A stretch of DNA of 64,000 nucleotides from JAHEZL01 sp046074525 (GTDB lineage: Bacteria > Bacteroidota > Bacteroidia > Flavobacteriales_C > GCA-002722245): the NCBI GenBank assembly GCA_046074525.1, contig JBJTOK010000047.1, positions 1 to 64,000 on the forward strand. The letters run 5' to 3'. The notes beneath the pieces were generated by a model. It had not been told where the DNA came from. It saw only the letters and a program-made list of their open reading frames with translations, and did no database searches. The position numbers were made by a program, and so were the translations under genes. This document shows, piece after piece, positions 49,863 to 58,213 of the stretch; the stretch's first letter is position 1; each line of letters starts with the position of its first letter.

Positions 49863-50411
49863 ATGAAATTCCTCACCGCAATATTTATTGTTTTTCTCTG
49901 TGACTCTCTTGGTGCACAGGACACCGCCACTGTTACGATACCAATTAAGCAAGGCTTTAAGCAATGGACCAAACCCGAAATGGCTGGGCGTTTCGGTATA
50001 GGAATACAGAAGGCATTTTATACCGAATTTGGGGTGTCGGGCTACAGTTTTTATTACAATGACCGTATTTATTCATCGGCCACATACTATGGAGCTTTCG
50101 AATGGTCGCAGCCCAAAGATGTATATGGTTTCAAAGTGGGTTATGAGGCCAATGCCAGTTTGCTGGCCCTCGGTTTTGAAAGCAAATACCAATTCAATCG
50201 CGAAAACCATGATTTAGTACTTACACCTAAAGTTGGCATTGGTGTTTTGGGCATTTTCAATATTTTTTATGGCTACAATATTTCCCTCAATAATCGACCA
50301 TTTGATTCTATCGGTCCGCACCAGGTCTCTATGATTTTCAACTTCAACAAAAAGATGTTCAACCGCTACCAGCCTAAGAACCAAAGCTCGCCTCCTTTGC
50401 CAGGACCTTGA
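49863..50411 (+). CDS. Exported protein, likely small outer-membrane barrel
   Basis: Protein of 182 residues with a signal peptide (MKFLTAIFIVFLCDSLGAQ). The mature part has amphipathic strands typical of a small beta-barrel (GRFGIGIQKAFYTEFGVSGYS divided over two strands, VYGFKVGYEANASLLALGFE, VLTPKVGIGVLGIF) and a Pro-rich end (SSPPLPGP). No family recognised. It stands alone and is convergent with coaD. Confidence 0.65.
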   Translation: MKFLTAIFIVFLCDSLGAQDTATVTIPIKQGFKQWTKPEMAGRFGIGIQKAFYTEFGVSGYSFYYNDRIYSSATYYGAFEWSQPKDVYGFKVGYEANASLLALGFESKYQFNRENHDLVLTPKVGIGVLGIFNIFYGYNISLNNRPFDSIGPHQVSMIFNFNKKMFNRYQPKNQSSPPLPGP

Positions 50412-50423
50412 TTTTAGTAAGGT

Positions 50424-50936
50424 CTACACTTTCGGATGCTGCATAGGTTTTAAATTTTCTAATTTTCTTTCTAGAGCTATTCTCACTCCCAGGGGAGCGT
50501 AGCTTTCAATATTTCCACCGGCCAATACAATTGCCTTTACAGCACCTGAGCTGATAAAACGTAATGACGCAGATGCTGGAATAAAAAGTGAGTCCAGTTC
50601 AGGATTTTGATTTTTATTGATTTCGTGTAAAGTTCTTTCATATTCATAGTCTTCAATATTTCGGAGTCCTTTTAAATTAACAGTAATATTTTCCTGCTTT
50701 GCGAAATGACTGAACATGCCTTCGAAAGTTTTTATCTGCACATTGTTGAGGTGTGCGAGCGCCTCTATAGTAAGCTTTTCCCTTTCTTCAAGAGAAAATA
50801 GATGTTTTTTGGCTGGATTTTGGCCGATAGCCACAACAACATGATTGAAAATTTTGGCAGCTCTTTCAATAATATCAATATGTCCGTAGGTAATCGGATC
50901 GGCAGAAAAAGCATAAATTGCGCTTCCTTTTTTCAT
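50424..50936 (-). CDS. coaD: Divergent phosphopantetheine adenylyltransferase
   Basis: Nucleotidyltransferase of 170 residues resembling CoaD, which makes dephospho-CoA from ATP and phosphopantetheine. The T-x-G-H motif is present (DPITYGHIDIIERA), as are LKGLRNIEDYEYERTLHEIN and the RFISSGAVK end. Unusually, the usual GSFDP start reads FSADP and the usual (M/V)RGLR reads LKGLR. It could be the only CoaD, or a paralogue with changed substrate. It starts 1 base after the HD gene in a four-gene operon. Confidence 0.8.
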   Translation of the reverse strand: MKKGSAIYAFSADPITYGHIDIIERAAKIFNHVVVAIGQNPAKKHLFSLEEREKLTIEALAHLNNVQIKTFEGMFSHFAKQENITVNLKGLRNIEDYEYERTLHEINKNQNPELDSLFIPASASLRFISSGAVKAIVLAGGNIESYAPLGVRIALERKLENLKPMQHPKV

Positions 50937-50937
50937 A

Positions 50938-51558
50938 CTATTCTTGTTTTAATTCATTGGAAATATTGGTTCTCGCCCGTTGTTCATAGCGCTCCATGAA
51001 TTCGTTGCTCTGGAATATCTTTTCTTTACTGAGCAGGCTTTCCATTGCTTTTCTTCTCCCTGGGCGATAAAGGATATCGGGGTATTTAGCGTATTCCTTG
51101 CGTATTTTTTCTGTGTATTGAAGGTATTCCTCTTCCGTGCTTCCAAGAATCTGTAGATCAAGGTCGCAAAATAGTTTTTGTAAATCATCGCCTTTTTCTG
51201 AATTGTGATTTTGGGTGATTAAGATAGTTTGTGAAACCCATGCGCAGAAACCATTGTCAAATCCAATTTCCCTCAAATCTTTTTGCGCAAGTGCAGCGCT
51301 TTTTTCTTCATTTTTTTTATCTCCCGGATTATATACTGCATCGTGGTAAAGTGTAGTGATGAATAACTTGTCCTTATCCTGTTGATTAAGCTTCAATTCC
51401 TCAATGTTTTTTAGGATGAAAGAGATATGCTGCCAGTTATGATAATGACGGTGCTTTTCGCTGTATCGGAGATGTAATTGCTCAAATTTCCGTTCGCAAA
51501 GTTCTTTCTTATTGTGGCTTTTGCATGCCAACAGCCATAGGTCTTTTATTTTTTCCAT
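50938..51558 (-). CDS. HD-domain metal-dependent phosphohydrolase
   Basis: Protein of about 206 residues from ATG at 51558 (MEKIKDLWLL). Motifs fit the COG4339 HD group: Y(S)EKHRHYHNWQHI, then TTLYHDAVYNPGDKKNEEKSA (the HD pair) and DLDLQILG. Substrate unknown; such enzymes hydrolyse phosphate esters or nucleotides. It lies between the Crp-like gene and coaD. Confidence 0.85.
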   Translation of the reverse strand: MEKIKDLWLLACKSHNKKELCERKFEQLHLRYSEKHRHYHNWQHISFILKNIEELKLNQQDKDKLFITTLYHDAVYNPGDKKNEEKSAALAQKDLREIGFDNGFCAWVSQTILITQNHNSEKGDDLQKLFCDLDLQILGSTEEEYLQYTEKIRKEYAKYPDILYRPGRRKAMESLLSKEKIFQSNEFMERYEQRARTNISNELKQE

Positions 51559-51624
51559 AAGGAAGTATTGATAGTTCAAAGCTATCAACACATTTGGGGA
51601 GAGTCATTGATGTATGATAAGATT

Positions 51625-52212
51625 TTATTTTTTCAGGAGATCTTTCCTTATCCTGCTCATCGACTCTGGTGTAATGCCTAAGTAAGAGGCAATGTAATGG
51701 TGAGGAATACGATTCAAAAGTCCAGGATAAATTTCCATAAAAATCCTATATCTGTCACTTGCCGATTGGTATTGCAAAGACTGTATACGCTCCATAGAAA
51801 GCAAGTAGTTATTTTCGGCCATTATCCGCCCAAGCCGCTCAAAGTTTTTGCTGGTCTGGTAGAGAAAGTTGAGTTGTTGAAAATTAACTGTCAGCACTTC
51901 GCTGTCCTCCAATGCTTCTATGTTCTCGAAGGAGTTATTTTGTTTTAAAAAACTTGGGAAAGAGGAAACAAACTGATTACGTTCGGAATAATTGAAATAA
52001 GAGGTGAATTCTTTTCCATCAACGAGCTGGTAGACCCTGAAAATGCCAGAAAGTACAAATCCTATTTCCCTGGCAATCTGACCTTCCTTTAAAATGAATT
52101 CACCTTTTTTTACCGATCGCAAAGTCGAATTTTCACCAAGAATTTTTGTGTCTTTCGAGCTGATGGGAGAAATACCATTTAATTTTTTATGTAGATGTTC
52201 AAGGGGGTTCAT
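51625..52212 (-). CDS. Crp/Fnr-family transcriptional regulator
   Basis: Protein of 195 residues with an N-terminal cyclic-nucleotide-binding fold (VKKGEFILKEGQIAREIGFVLSG, residues about 35-120) and a C-terminal winged helix (HHYIASYLGITPESMSRIRK). The nucleotide pocket lacks the usual Arg-Ser/Thr pair, as in many Bacteroidota members, so cAMP binding is doubtful. It overlaps the glycosyltransferase gene by 4 bases (ATGA). Confidence 0.9.
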   Translation of the reverse strand: MNPLEHLHKKLNGISPISSKDTKILGENSTLRSVKKGEFILKEGQIAREIGFVLSGIFRVYQLVDGKEFTSYFNYSERNQFVSSFPSFLKQNNSFENIEALEDSEVLTVNFQQLNFLYQTSKNFERLGRIMAENNYLLSMERIQSLQYQSASDRYRIFMEIYPGLLNRIPHHYIASYLGITPESMSRIRKDLLKK

Positions 52213-53144
52213 TGATGTTTTTTCATTAAATACTCCTGTTCTGTTTGTCCGGGTGTAGCCACAAATTCAGCTTTCAATCCCAATACGTGCAAATCCATGA
52301 TGCTGGAATATCCCGATCGGCAAATTATTTTTTTACTGGAATACAAAGCCTTCACAAATTCAACGTCGTTAAGGTGATTGACTATGTTGAGTTCTCCATC
52401 ACGGATTTGAATTGTGCTTTCCGGTTGTCCTGAAATAAGCAGTGTTTTCCCTTTTATTTTTGCGAATTCATTTTTCAGTTTTTCAAAAAAGAAAGTGCGT
52501 TGTGGTTCAGGACCGGAAACAATTCCAACACATTCATATATTTTTTCCCCTTCAGGATTTCCTTTGCTAAAGCGCGATTGCGGTCCGATATATTTTATGT
52601 TGTCCGGGAAGTTCTTTTTGTAATATTCATTCTTCGGATGAGAGAGATCTCCAGATAAATTGTTTTCGTCTTCATAGTCGGGAACCCAGCATTCATCGTA
52701 TTTGCAGATGAACCAACGATTTATTTTGAAAAGCATTTTTTCAAAAATGGGCGATTGAATATTTATCTGGTGGGTAATAAAAATCGAATGGATTTTCTTA
52801 TTCCATAAACCATATCGATTGTCGGAAATCACAGTTTCAATAGCTTCTTCAGCAATTATTTTTTTTAGCTCCTTATGTTCCCTGTAGATGGAAAAGAGGA
52901 TTTTTGGTACTTGGAAAAGCATTGCCAAAACCATCCATTTCGAGTAACTGATTCTACCTCCTTTTAGCACAATAAAGCGGCAATCAGGAAAAGTTTTTTG
53001 CAGCAAAGAGAGCGGTCCGCCATCGGCAGCAATGATTACTTCATTACCCGCCGACAGCTGTTCACGGATAATGGGAACACAGCGTGTGGCGTGTCCCAAT
53101 CCCCAATTCAGCGGCGCAACCAGTATTTTCTTTTTTTTCTTCAG
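52209..53144 (-). CDS. Glycosyltransferase, MurG/family 28-like; start codon unclear
   Basis: The GT-B N-terminal motif is ILVAPLNWGLGHATRC, and the donor-site region near the end reads SRSGYSSIMDLHVLG with SEL-like ATPGQTEQEYL. Homologues act on lipid- or LPS-linked sugars. The frame contains the conserved N-terminal strand upstream of the first ATG/GTG/TTG candidate (a TTG at 53099 inside the motif), yet no ATG, GTG or TTG lies further up before the stop at 53165. A CTG at 53144 (LKKKKKILVAPLNWG) or an ATT must start it. The divergent trmB start is only about 44 bases away. The catalytic family is secure, the start is not. Confidence 0.8.
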   Translation of the reverse strand: MKKKKKILVAPLNWGLGHATRCVPIIREQLSAGNEVIIAADGGPLSLLQKTFPDCRFIVLKGGRISYSKWMVLAMLFQVPKILFSIYREHKELKKIIAEEAIETVISDNRYGLWNKKIHSIFITHQINIQSPIFEKMLFKINRWFICKYDECWVPDYEDENNLSGDLSHPKNEYYKKNFPDNIKYIGPQSRFSKGNPEGEKIYECVGIVSGPEPQRTFFFEKLKNEFAKIKGKTLLISGQPESTIQIRDGELNIVNHLNDVEFVKALYSSKKIICRSGYSSIMDLHVLGLKAEFVATPGQTEQEYLMKKHQ

Positions 53145-53187
53145 AAGCGGAAAGTCTTTTCTAATTTAGCGCAAATTAGCAAGATTA

Positions 53188-53868
53188 ATGGCGAAAAGAA
53201 AGTTACAGCGCTTTGCAGATGTTGCCACCTTTGATAACGTGGCGAAACCCACTACTGATCAGGCGATGAATGATACCTTTCCATTGAAAGGAAAATGGCA
53301 TGCGGATTTTTTTAAGAATGATCATCCTATTGTGCTGGAACTGGCTTGTGGGAAGGGGGAATACACAGTCGGACTCGCAAAAAATTATCCCGATAAAAAT
53401 TTTATAGGTATTGATATCAAGGGTAACCGTCTCTGGCATGGAGCCAAGTACGCTTTGGAAAATAAGATGGCTAATGTTGGATTTTTGCGCACGAGGATTG
53501 ATTTTATCACACAATTGTTTGCTGCGGGTGAAGTCAGCGAAATATGGATCACCTTTGCAGATCCGCAAAAGGAGCGTCCACGCAAAAGACTGACCAGCGA
53601 AATGTTTTTGAATCGTTATCGTAAAATCATGGCACCCGGAGGAAAATTGAATTTGAAAACCGACAGTGATCTGTTGTATGAATTTACCAGGGAAGTGGCT
53701 GCGGAAGGCAAGTTAAAGGTAGAGGTGGATTCGGCCAATATTTACGAAGAATTGGTGCCATCGCTGGGGGGTGCGCCATTGGCGAAAGATTTATTGATAC
53801 GCACTTACTACGAAACGCGCTGGCTGGGCGAAGGGAAGAAAATTAAATTTATTTCCTTCATACCCTAG
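53188..53868 (+). CDS. trmB: tRNA (guanine-N7)-methyltransferase
   Basis: Protein of 226 residues that makes m7G46 in tRNA with S-adenosylmethionine. SAM motif LELACGKGEYTVGLA, acidic loop FIGIDIKGNRLW, active-site WITFADPQKERPRKRL (the family's F-P-D-P-W-x-K-x-R position) and a C-terminal NLKTDSDLLYEF segment. Standard length; a housekeeping gene. Confidence 0.95.
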   Translation: MAKRKLQRFADVATFDNVAKPTTDQAMNDTFPLKGKWHADFFKNDHPIVLELACGKGEYTVGLAKNYPDKNFIGIDIKGNRLWHGAKYALENKMANVGFLRTRIDFITQLFAAGEVSEIWITFADPQKERPRKRLTSEMFLNRYRKIMAPGGKLNLKTDSDLLYEFTREVAAEGKLKVEVDSANIYEELVPSLGGAPLAKDLLIRTYYETRWLGEGKKIKFISFIP

Positions 53869-53908
53869 TTTTATGGTTAATTTTGTTCACGAATTTTAAT
53901 TTATTGAT

Positions 53909-54871
53909 ATGTTTCAAATCGCTGTGATTGGTGCCGGACAGCTGGGAAGCCGGCATTTGCAGGGCCTCGCAAAAGGAAGTTTTTCGGCAGAAATATGGGT
54001 AATGGATCCTTCTGCAGATTCTTTGAAAGTTGCTGAAGAGCGCTACAATGAAGTGAAATCGGATACCAAGAAAGTTTTTTTCGTTAGTTCTGTCGGCAAT
54101 ATACAAGCGAAAAAACTGGATCTTGTCATTGTGGCCACCAATTCCTTTCACCGACTGGAATCCATTAAAAATTTGGTGAATCATTGTGCTGTTTCTTATC
54201 TGGTGCTGGAAAAAGTTTTGTTTCCTTCTGTTGAAGAATATGCAGCGGCACAGCAGTTGATCGCTGATCATAAAATCAAAACCTGGGTGAATTGTCCGCT
54301 GAGGATGAATGAATTTTTTGCAGAAGTGAAAGCGAATATCAAAGGAAAGTTCTCTTACGCCATCACCGGAAATTCATGGGGTTTAGGTTGCAATACCATT
54401 CATCATCTTGATTTATTTTCTTACCTCTCAGGCAGTACCGATGTACAATTGAACAGTTTTATTTCTTCCGCTTTTCCTGCGAAAAGAAACGGCTATATTG
54501 AGTTTGAGGGAAGTGTGAAGGGAAGGGATGAGAAGGGAAATCTTTTTTCATCATCGTCGGTTGAAGCGGGTGCGATAGAGGTTTTGATTACTATTCATGG
54601 GGAAGGCCGGGCTTACATGATAGACATGATTTCGGGAGCTGCATGGTTGAAAAGTGCTGAAGCAAATAATCAATGGGAACAGAAAAAAATCCGCATCGCT
54701 TATCAAAGTGAACTCTCGAAAGATTTATCGGAAAGCATATTTAACACTGGTACTTGCGGACTCACGCCTTTTGAAGAATCGGCGAAGTTGCATATTGCTT
54801 TCATTAATACATTGATTCAATATCTACAGCAAAATTCATCTGAAAAAATTACAAAATGTCCGATCACTTAA
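53909..54871 (+). CDS. Gfo/Idh/MocA-family oxidoreductase
   Basis: Protein of 320 residues with an N-terminal Rossmann fold (IAVIGAGQLGSRHLQGL) and the family's E-K segment, here LVLEKVLFPSVEEY instead of EKP. The C-terminal part is a sugar/acid-binding fold. NAD(P)-dependent oxidation of a sugar or sugar nucleotide is expected. It overlaps the next Gfo/Idh gene by 16 bases, so they are probably used together, as in rare-sugar synthesis. Confidence 0.85.
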   Translation: MFQIAVIGAGQLGSRHLQGLAKGSFSAEIWVMDPSADSLKVAEERYNEVKSDTKKVFFVSSVGNIQAKKLDLVIVATNSFHRLESIKNLVNHCAVSYLVLEKVLFPSVEEYAAAQQLIADHKIKTWVNCPLRMNEFFAEVKANIKGKFSYAITGNSWGLGCNTIHHLDLFSYLSGSTDVQLNSFISSAFPAKRNGYIEFEGSVKGRDEKGNLFSSSSVEAGAIEVLITIHGEGRAYMIDMISGAAWLKSAEANNQWEQKKIRIAYQSELSKDLSESIFNTGTCGLTPFEESAKLHIAFINTLIQYLQQNSSEKITKCPIT

Positions 54872-55815
54872 ATAAGAATGTGTTGTTGATAGGAACAACG
54901 CAAATGGCAATGGATTACCTAAAGGTACTCAATGCCCTTGCCTGTAAAACCATTGTTGTTGGTCGCGGAGAAAAGAATGCCGCCGCTTTTGAAGAGCAAA
55001 CTGGTGTGAAGCCCGTAACGGGCGGGATAGACGATTTCCTTGAAAAAGTTAAGGCGCAGGATTTTGATGCTGTTATTGTTGCTGTTGGCGTTGAGAAACT
55101 AAAGGAAGTGACTGCAGCACTTATCAATAAGGGATTTCATAATATTTTACTGGAAAAACCTGGCGCCCTCCACAAAGAGGAAATACAATCCTTGGCTAAG
55201 CATGCTGCAGCAGCAAAAGCTTCGGTGCTCATTGCCTATAACAGAAGGTTTTACTCATCTGTGCTGGAAGCTGAAAAAATCATTGCAAGGGACGGAGGAG
55301 TGAAATCTTTCAGCTTCGAATTCACCGAATGGTCTCATGTTATTGAAACCCTAGGCAGTCAGGATATTGTTAAGGCCAATTGGTTTTTAGCTAATTCCAC
55401 GCATCCAACTGATCTTGCTTTTTACCTTGGAGGCATGCCTGTTCAGATGAAATCTTTTTCCGACGGGCATTTGGCGTGGCACAAGAAAGCGGTTTTTGCT
55501 GGTGCAGGGATCACCGATAAAGGAGCGTTGTTTTCGTATAGTGCTAACTGGGCTGCACCGGGAAGATGGGTGGTGGAAATTTTGACGGATAATTTCCGAC
55601 TCTATTTCAAACCCATGGAGGATCTGCAAATACAGAATAAAGGAAGTGTTGCCGTGAATAAGGTGGAAATTGATAATTCGCTGGATGTACAGTTTAAACC
55701 TGGGCTGTACCTGCAAACGAAATCTTTCCTTACTGCTGATTACTCCCGTTTTTCTACCATTGGGAAACAAGCTGAAATGGCTGAAGTTTACGAGCACATT
55801 GTCAATGGCAATTAG
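54856..55815 (+). CDS. Gfo/Idh/MocA-family oxidoreductase, second copy
   Basis: Protein of 319 residues. Rossmann start NVLLIGTTQMAMDYLK has lost the GxGxxG pattern, while the EKP segment (NILLEKPGALHKEE) and Y-N-R-R-F active-site region (IAYNRRFYSSV) are normal. It overlaps the preceding gene by 16 bases and the alkyltransferase-like gene by 11 bases. The pair suggests a two-step or heteromeric sugar oxidoreductase. Confidence 0.85.
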   Translation: MSDHLNKNVLLIGTTQMAMDYLKVLNALACKTIVVGRGEKNAAAFEEQTGVKPVTGGIDDFLEKVKAQDFDAVIVAVGVEKLKEVTAALINKGFHNILLEKPGALHKEEIQSLAKHAAAAKASVLIAYNRRFYSSVLEAEKIIARDGGVKSFSFEFTEWSHVIETLGSQDIVKANWFLANSTHPTDLAFYLGGMPVQMKSFSDGHLAWHKKAVFAGAGITDKGALFSYSANWAAPGRWVVEILTDNFRLYFKPMEDLQIQNKGSVAVNKVEIDNSLDVQFKPGLYLQTKSFLTADYSRFSTIGKQAEMAEVYEHIVNGN

Positions 55816-56185
55816 AAAATCAAAAATTGAAAAACAGAAACCAAAAGGAGAAAATGAAGATTTTTTCCTGATGGTATACCAGGTGGTGCGCCTCATTCCT
55901 AAAGGACGAGTGACTTCTTATGGCGCCATCGCCAAGTATCTTTCGGCTCCAAAAGCATCACGCAGTGTGGGTTATGCGATGAATGGCTCACACCGGCAAA
56001 AACCGGCTGTGCCGGCGCATCGTGTGGTAAACCGTCATGGCTTGCTTAGCGGAAAACATCATTTTTCCCCACCTGAGAAAATGCAGCAGCTGCTGGAAAA
56101 AGAAGGTGTGAAGGTGAAAAATGACCAGGTTGTAAATTTTAACAAACTGTTGTGGGACCCAAGCGTGGAATTGTCCTTAGATTAA
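55805..56185 (+). CDS. Alkyltransferase-like protein (ATL), catalytic Cys absent
   Basis: Protein of 126 residues of the O6-alkylguanine-DNA alkyltransferase fold. The start at 55805 (MAIRKSKIEKQ) overlaps the previous stop by 11 bases. The DNA-binding helix is VTSYGAIAKYLSAPKASRSVG and the active-site loop reads VPAHRVVNRHGLL, where normal enzymes have PCHRV. With Ala in place of the acceptor Cys, this is an ATL: it binds O6-alkylguanine and hands it to nucleotide excision repair. Confidence 0.9.
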   Translation: MAIRKSKIEKQKPKGENEDFFLMVYQVVRLIPKGRVTSYGAIAKYLSAPKASRSVGYAMNGSHRQKPAVPAHRVVNRHGLLSGKHHFSPPEKMQQLLEKEGVKVKNDQVVNFNKLLWDPSVELSLD

Positions 56186-56233
56186 TTCTAAATAATGGCA
56201 GACAATTCGTAAATTCGTTGCAGAATTTTACGC

Positions 56234-57343
56234 ATGAGTATTTCAAAAGAAAAAGTAAAAGAAGCCCTTTCTTCCGTTCAGGAACCTGATCTGAAGAAGG
56301 ATATCGTGAGTCTGAACCTTGTTTCAGACATCGTCATTACAGATAAAAAAATCACCTTTTCATTAAAGGTCCATAATCCGGCCCTGCACAATAAAAAGAA
56401 AATGCAGGAGGCTTGTGAGTTTGCTATCCAGCGCTACATTGCAAAGGATATTCAGGTGGAAGTGGATGTTATTCCACTGCCAACCGATCGTCCGGCTGAT
56501 CAAAGGAAAGTATTGCCAAACGTTAAAAATATCATTGCCGTTTCTTCGGGAAAAGGTGGGGTAGGAAAATCTACTGTTACTGCGAATCTCGCAGTGGGTT
56601 TGGCGCAGAAGGGATATAAAGTGGGATTGGTTGATGCCGATATTTACGGTCCGTCCATGCCGCTCATGTTCGACTGCCTCGATGAAAAGCCGGAAGCCTT
56701 TGAAAAGGATGGCAAAACATGGATTAAGCCAGTGACCAATTACGGCGTTAAAATGCTGTCGATAGGTTTTTTCGCCAATGCCGATCAGGCCATTGCGTGG
56801 CGCGGACCGATGGCTTCGCGTGCAATGGGACAAATGTTTACCGAGGCATACTGGGGTGATCTGGATTATATGCTTATTGACCTTCCTCCCGGAACCGGTG
56901 ACATTCATCTCTCTCTTGTGCAAACTATTCCCGTTACAGGTGCTGTGATTATCACTACTCCCCAGGGCATTGCTTTAGCTGATGTACGCAAGGGTGTAGC
57001 GATGTTCAAGATGGATAACATCAATGTGCCGGTTTTAGGTATCGTTGAGAATATGGCCTGGTTTACGCCTGCCGAATTGCCAAATAATAAGTATTACATC
57101 TTCGGAAAGGAAGGTGGAGTAGCACTCGCTGAGAAGATGGGCTTGCCGCTGCTGGCACAGATTCCTTTGGTACAAAGCATTTGTGAATCAGGCGAAGCAG
57201 GCCGACCGGCAGTGTTGCAGGAAGATACCCCGCAGGCTTTGGCTTTCATGCAACTGGTGGATAATGTAGTAGCTGCAGTGGAAAAAAGAAATGCAACACA
57301 GGAGCCAACGCAGACTTCAAAAATTACGCGCGGACAGCATTAA
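56234..57343 (+). CDS. mrp: Mrp/ApbC-type Fe-S carrier ATPase
   Basis: P-loop protein of 369 residues. An N-terminal DUF59 domain (1-95) precedes the ATPase with deviant Walker A SSGKGGVGKSTVTANLA, switch I DADIYGPSMP and Walker B-like LIDLPPGTGDIHLSL. It carries and delivers Fe-S clusters. The usual CxxC near the C terminus is not evident. The nfuA-like gene follows after 9 bases. Confidence 0.94.
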   Translation: MSISKEKVKEALSSVQEPDLKKDIVSLNLVSDIVITDKKITFSLKVHNPALHNKKKMQEACEFAIQRYIAKDIQVEVDVIPLPTDRPADQRKVLPNVKNIIAVSSGKGGVGKSTVTANLAVGLAQKGYKVGLVDADIYGPSMPLMFDCLDEKPEAFEKDGKTWIKPVTNYGVKMLSIGFFANADQAIAWRGPMASRAMGQMFTEAYWGDLDYMLIDLPPGTGDIHLSLVQTIPVTGAVIITTPQGIALADVRKGVAMFKMDNINVPVLGIVENMAWFTPAELPNNKYYIFGKEGGVALAEKMGLPLLAQIPLVQSICESGEAGRPAVLQEDTPQALAFMQLVDNVVAAVEKRNATQEPTQTSKITRGQH

Positions 57344-57352
57344 ACTTATGAT

Positions 57353-57598
57353 ATGAGCTATACCGAAGTTTTGCAAAAAGTAGAAGAATCACTAACCAAA
57401 ATCCGTCCGTTTTTACATGCGGATGGCGGTGATGTGCGTGTGGTGGAGTTCACTCCTGATTATATTTTGAAACTCGAGTTTATGGGAGCCTGCGCAGGTT
57501 GTTCCATGAACCGTATGACCTTCAAGGCGGGTATAGAAGAAAACATCAGGCGCGATGTGCCTGAAGTGCAGAAAGTGGAAGCAATAGGTGTTGATTAG
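57353..57598 (+). CDS. NifU C-terminal domain Fe-S scaffold
   Basis: Scaffold of 81 residues with the CxxC motif in GACAGCSMNRMTF and the FLHADGGDVRVVEF start of the NifU C-terminal domain. It binds an Fe-S cluster between dimer subunits and probably hands it to Mrp, its operon partner. Confidence 0.94.
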   Translation: MSYTEVLQKVEESLTKIRPFLHADGGDVRVVEFTPDYILKLEFMGACAGCSMNRMTFKAGIEENIRRDVPEVQKVEAIGVD

Positions 57599-57620
57599 GC
57601 AAAAAATCGGCTAAGAAAAA

Positions 57621-57657
57621 ACGCCCTGCTCACTACTGAGCGGGGCGTTATGTTTTT
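57621..57657 (+). terminator. Rho-independent terminator of mrp-nifU
   Basis: ACGCCCTGCTCA / TGAGCGGGGCGT stem with a CTAC loop followed by TATGTTTTTG. Confidence 0.85.
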
Positions 57658-57701
57658 GTAAATAGAAAGAAAATTCTACATTAAAGCTAAGATAATCGCC
57701 T

Positions 57702-58117
57702 ATGAAACAACTTTTCCTGATGCTTGTAACTGCCATGACTGTTTTTTCTTGTACCAAAGAGGAGATCGATTTTCGTGATGATATTGTTGGGGATTATCAT
57801 GGCGTGAGAAGCTATTATAGTGCACATTTGAATTCGGGGGCTGGGGCCATGTGGGCAGTGGAGCAGGATGATGCGCTCCATCAGACTCTCCATGTAACCA
57901 AGGGAAAGGGGATAATTCAATTGCGATAGGCTATGATACTTATACCGATACTCTGAAAATTTCTTCCGATGAATCTTATAAGAACAATCATACGGGCTAT
58001 AACTGGTATGAAGTGAATTTTTCTTCAGATAGCCTGAGAATTGTCAAAGGCCGGAGCGGGTCTACATCCTCATCCAGTTATAGTTTTTCAGGAAAAAAGG
58101 TAAATAGATTCCTTTAG
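57702..58117 (+). pseudogene. Lipoprotein gene with -1 frameshift at A-AAG-GGG
   Basis: Frame 1 encodes MKQLFLMLVTAMTVFSC (a lipoprotein signal, lipobox VFSC) and continues to codon 70, GGG at 57909-57911, before stopping at 57929. If reading slips back one base there, it continues as DNSIAIGYDTYTDTLKIS to a stop at 58115, giving about 138 residues with beta-rich character. The slip point reads GGA AAG GGG, which contains the heptamer A-AAG-GGG, an X-XXY-YYZ slippery pattern. It may be a recent 1-base deletion in the G run, or programmed frameshifting; sequence alone does not decide. Confidence 0.7.
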
Positions 58118-58213
58118 AAACTTCAAACTGAAAAATAAAAAATAGAAATTTTTCTTTCTTTCCTTAATCCAGCGTTGTTTTATTGCCTACTTTTGGACTT
58201 CTAAAATTTTAAA

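Noticed and set aside
55805..56185. Functional O6-alkylguanine-DNA alkyltransferase
   Set aside because: The acceptor Cys is Ala (PAHRV), so it cannot take the alkyl group.
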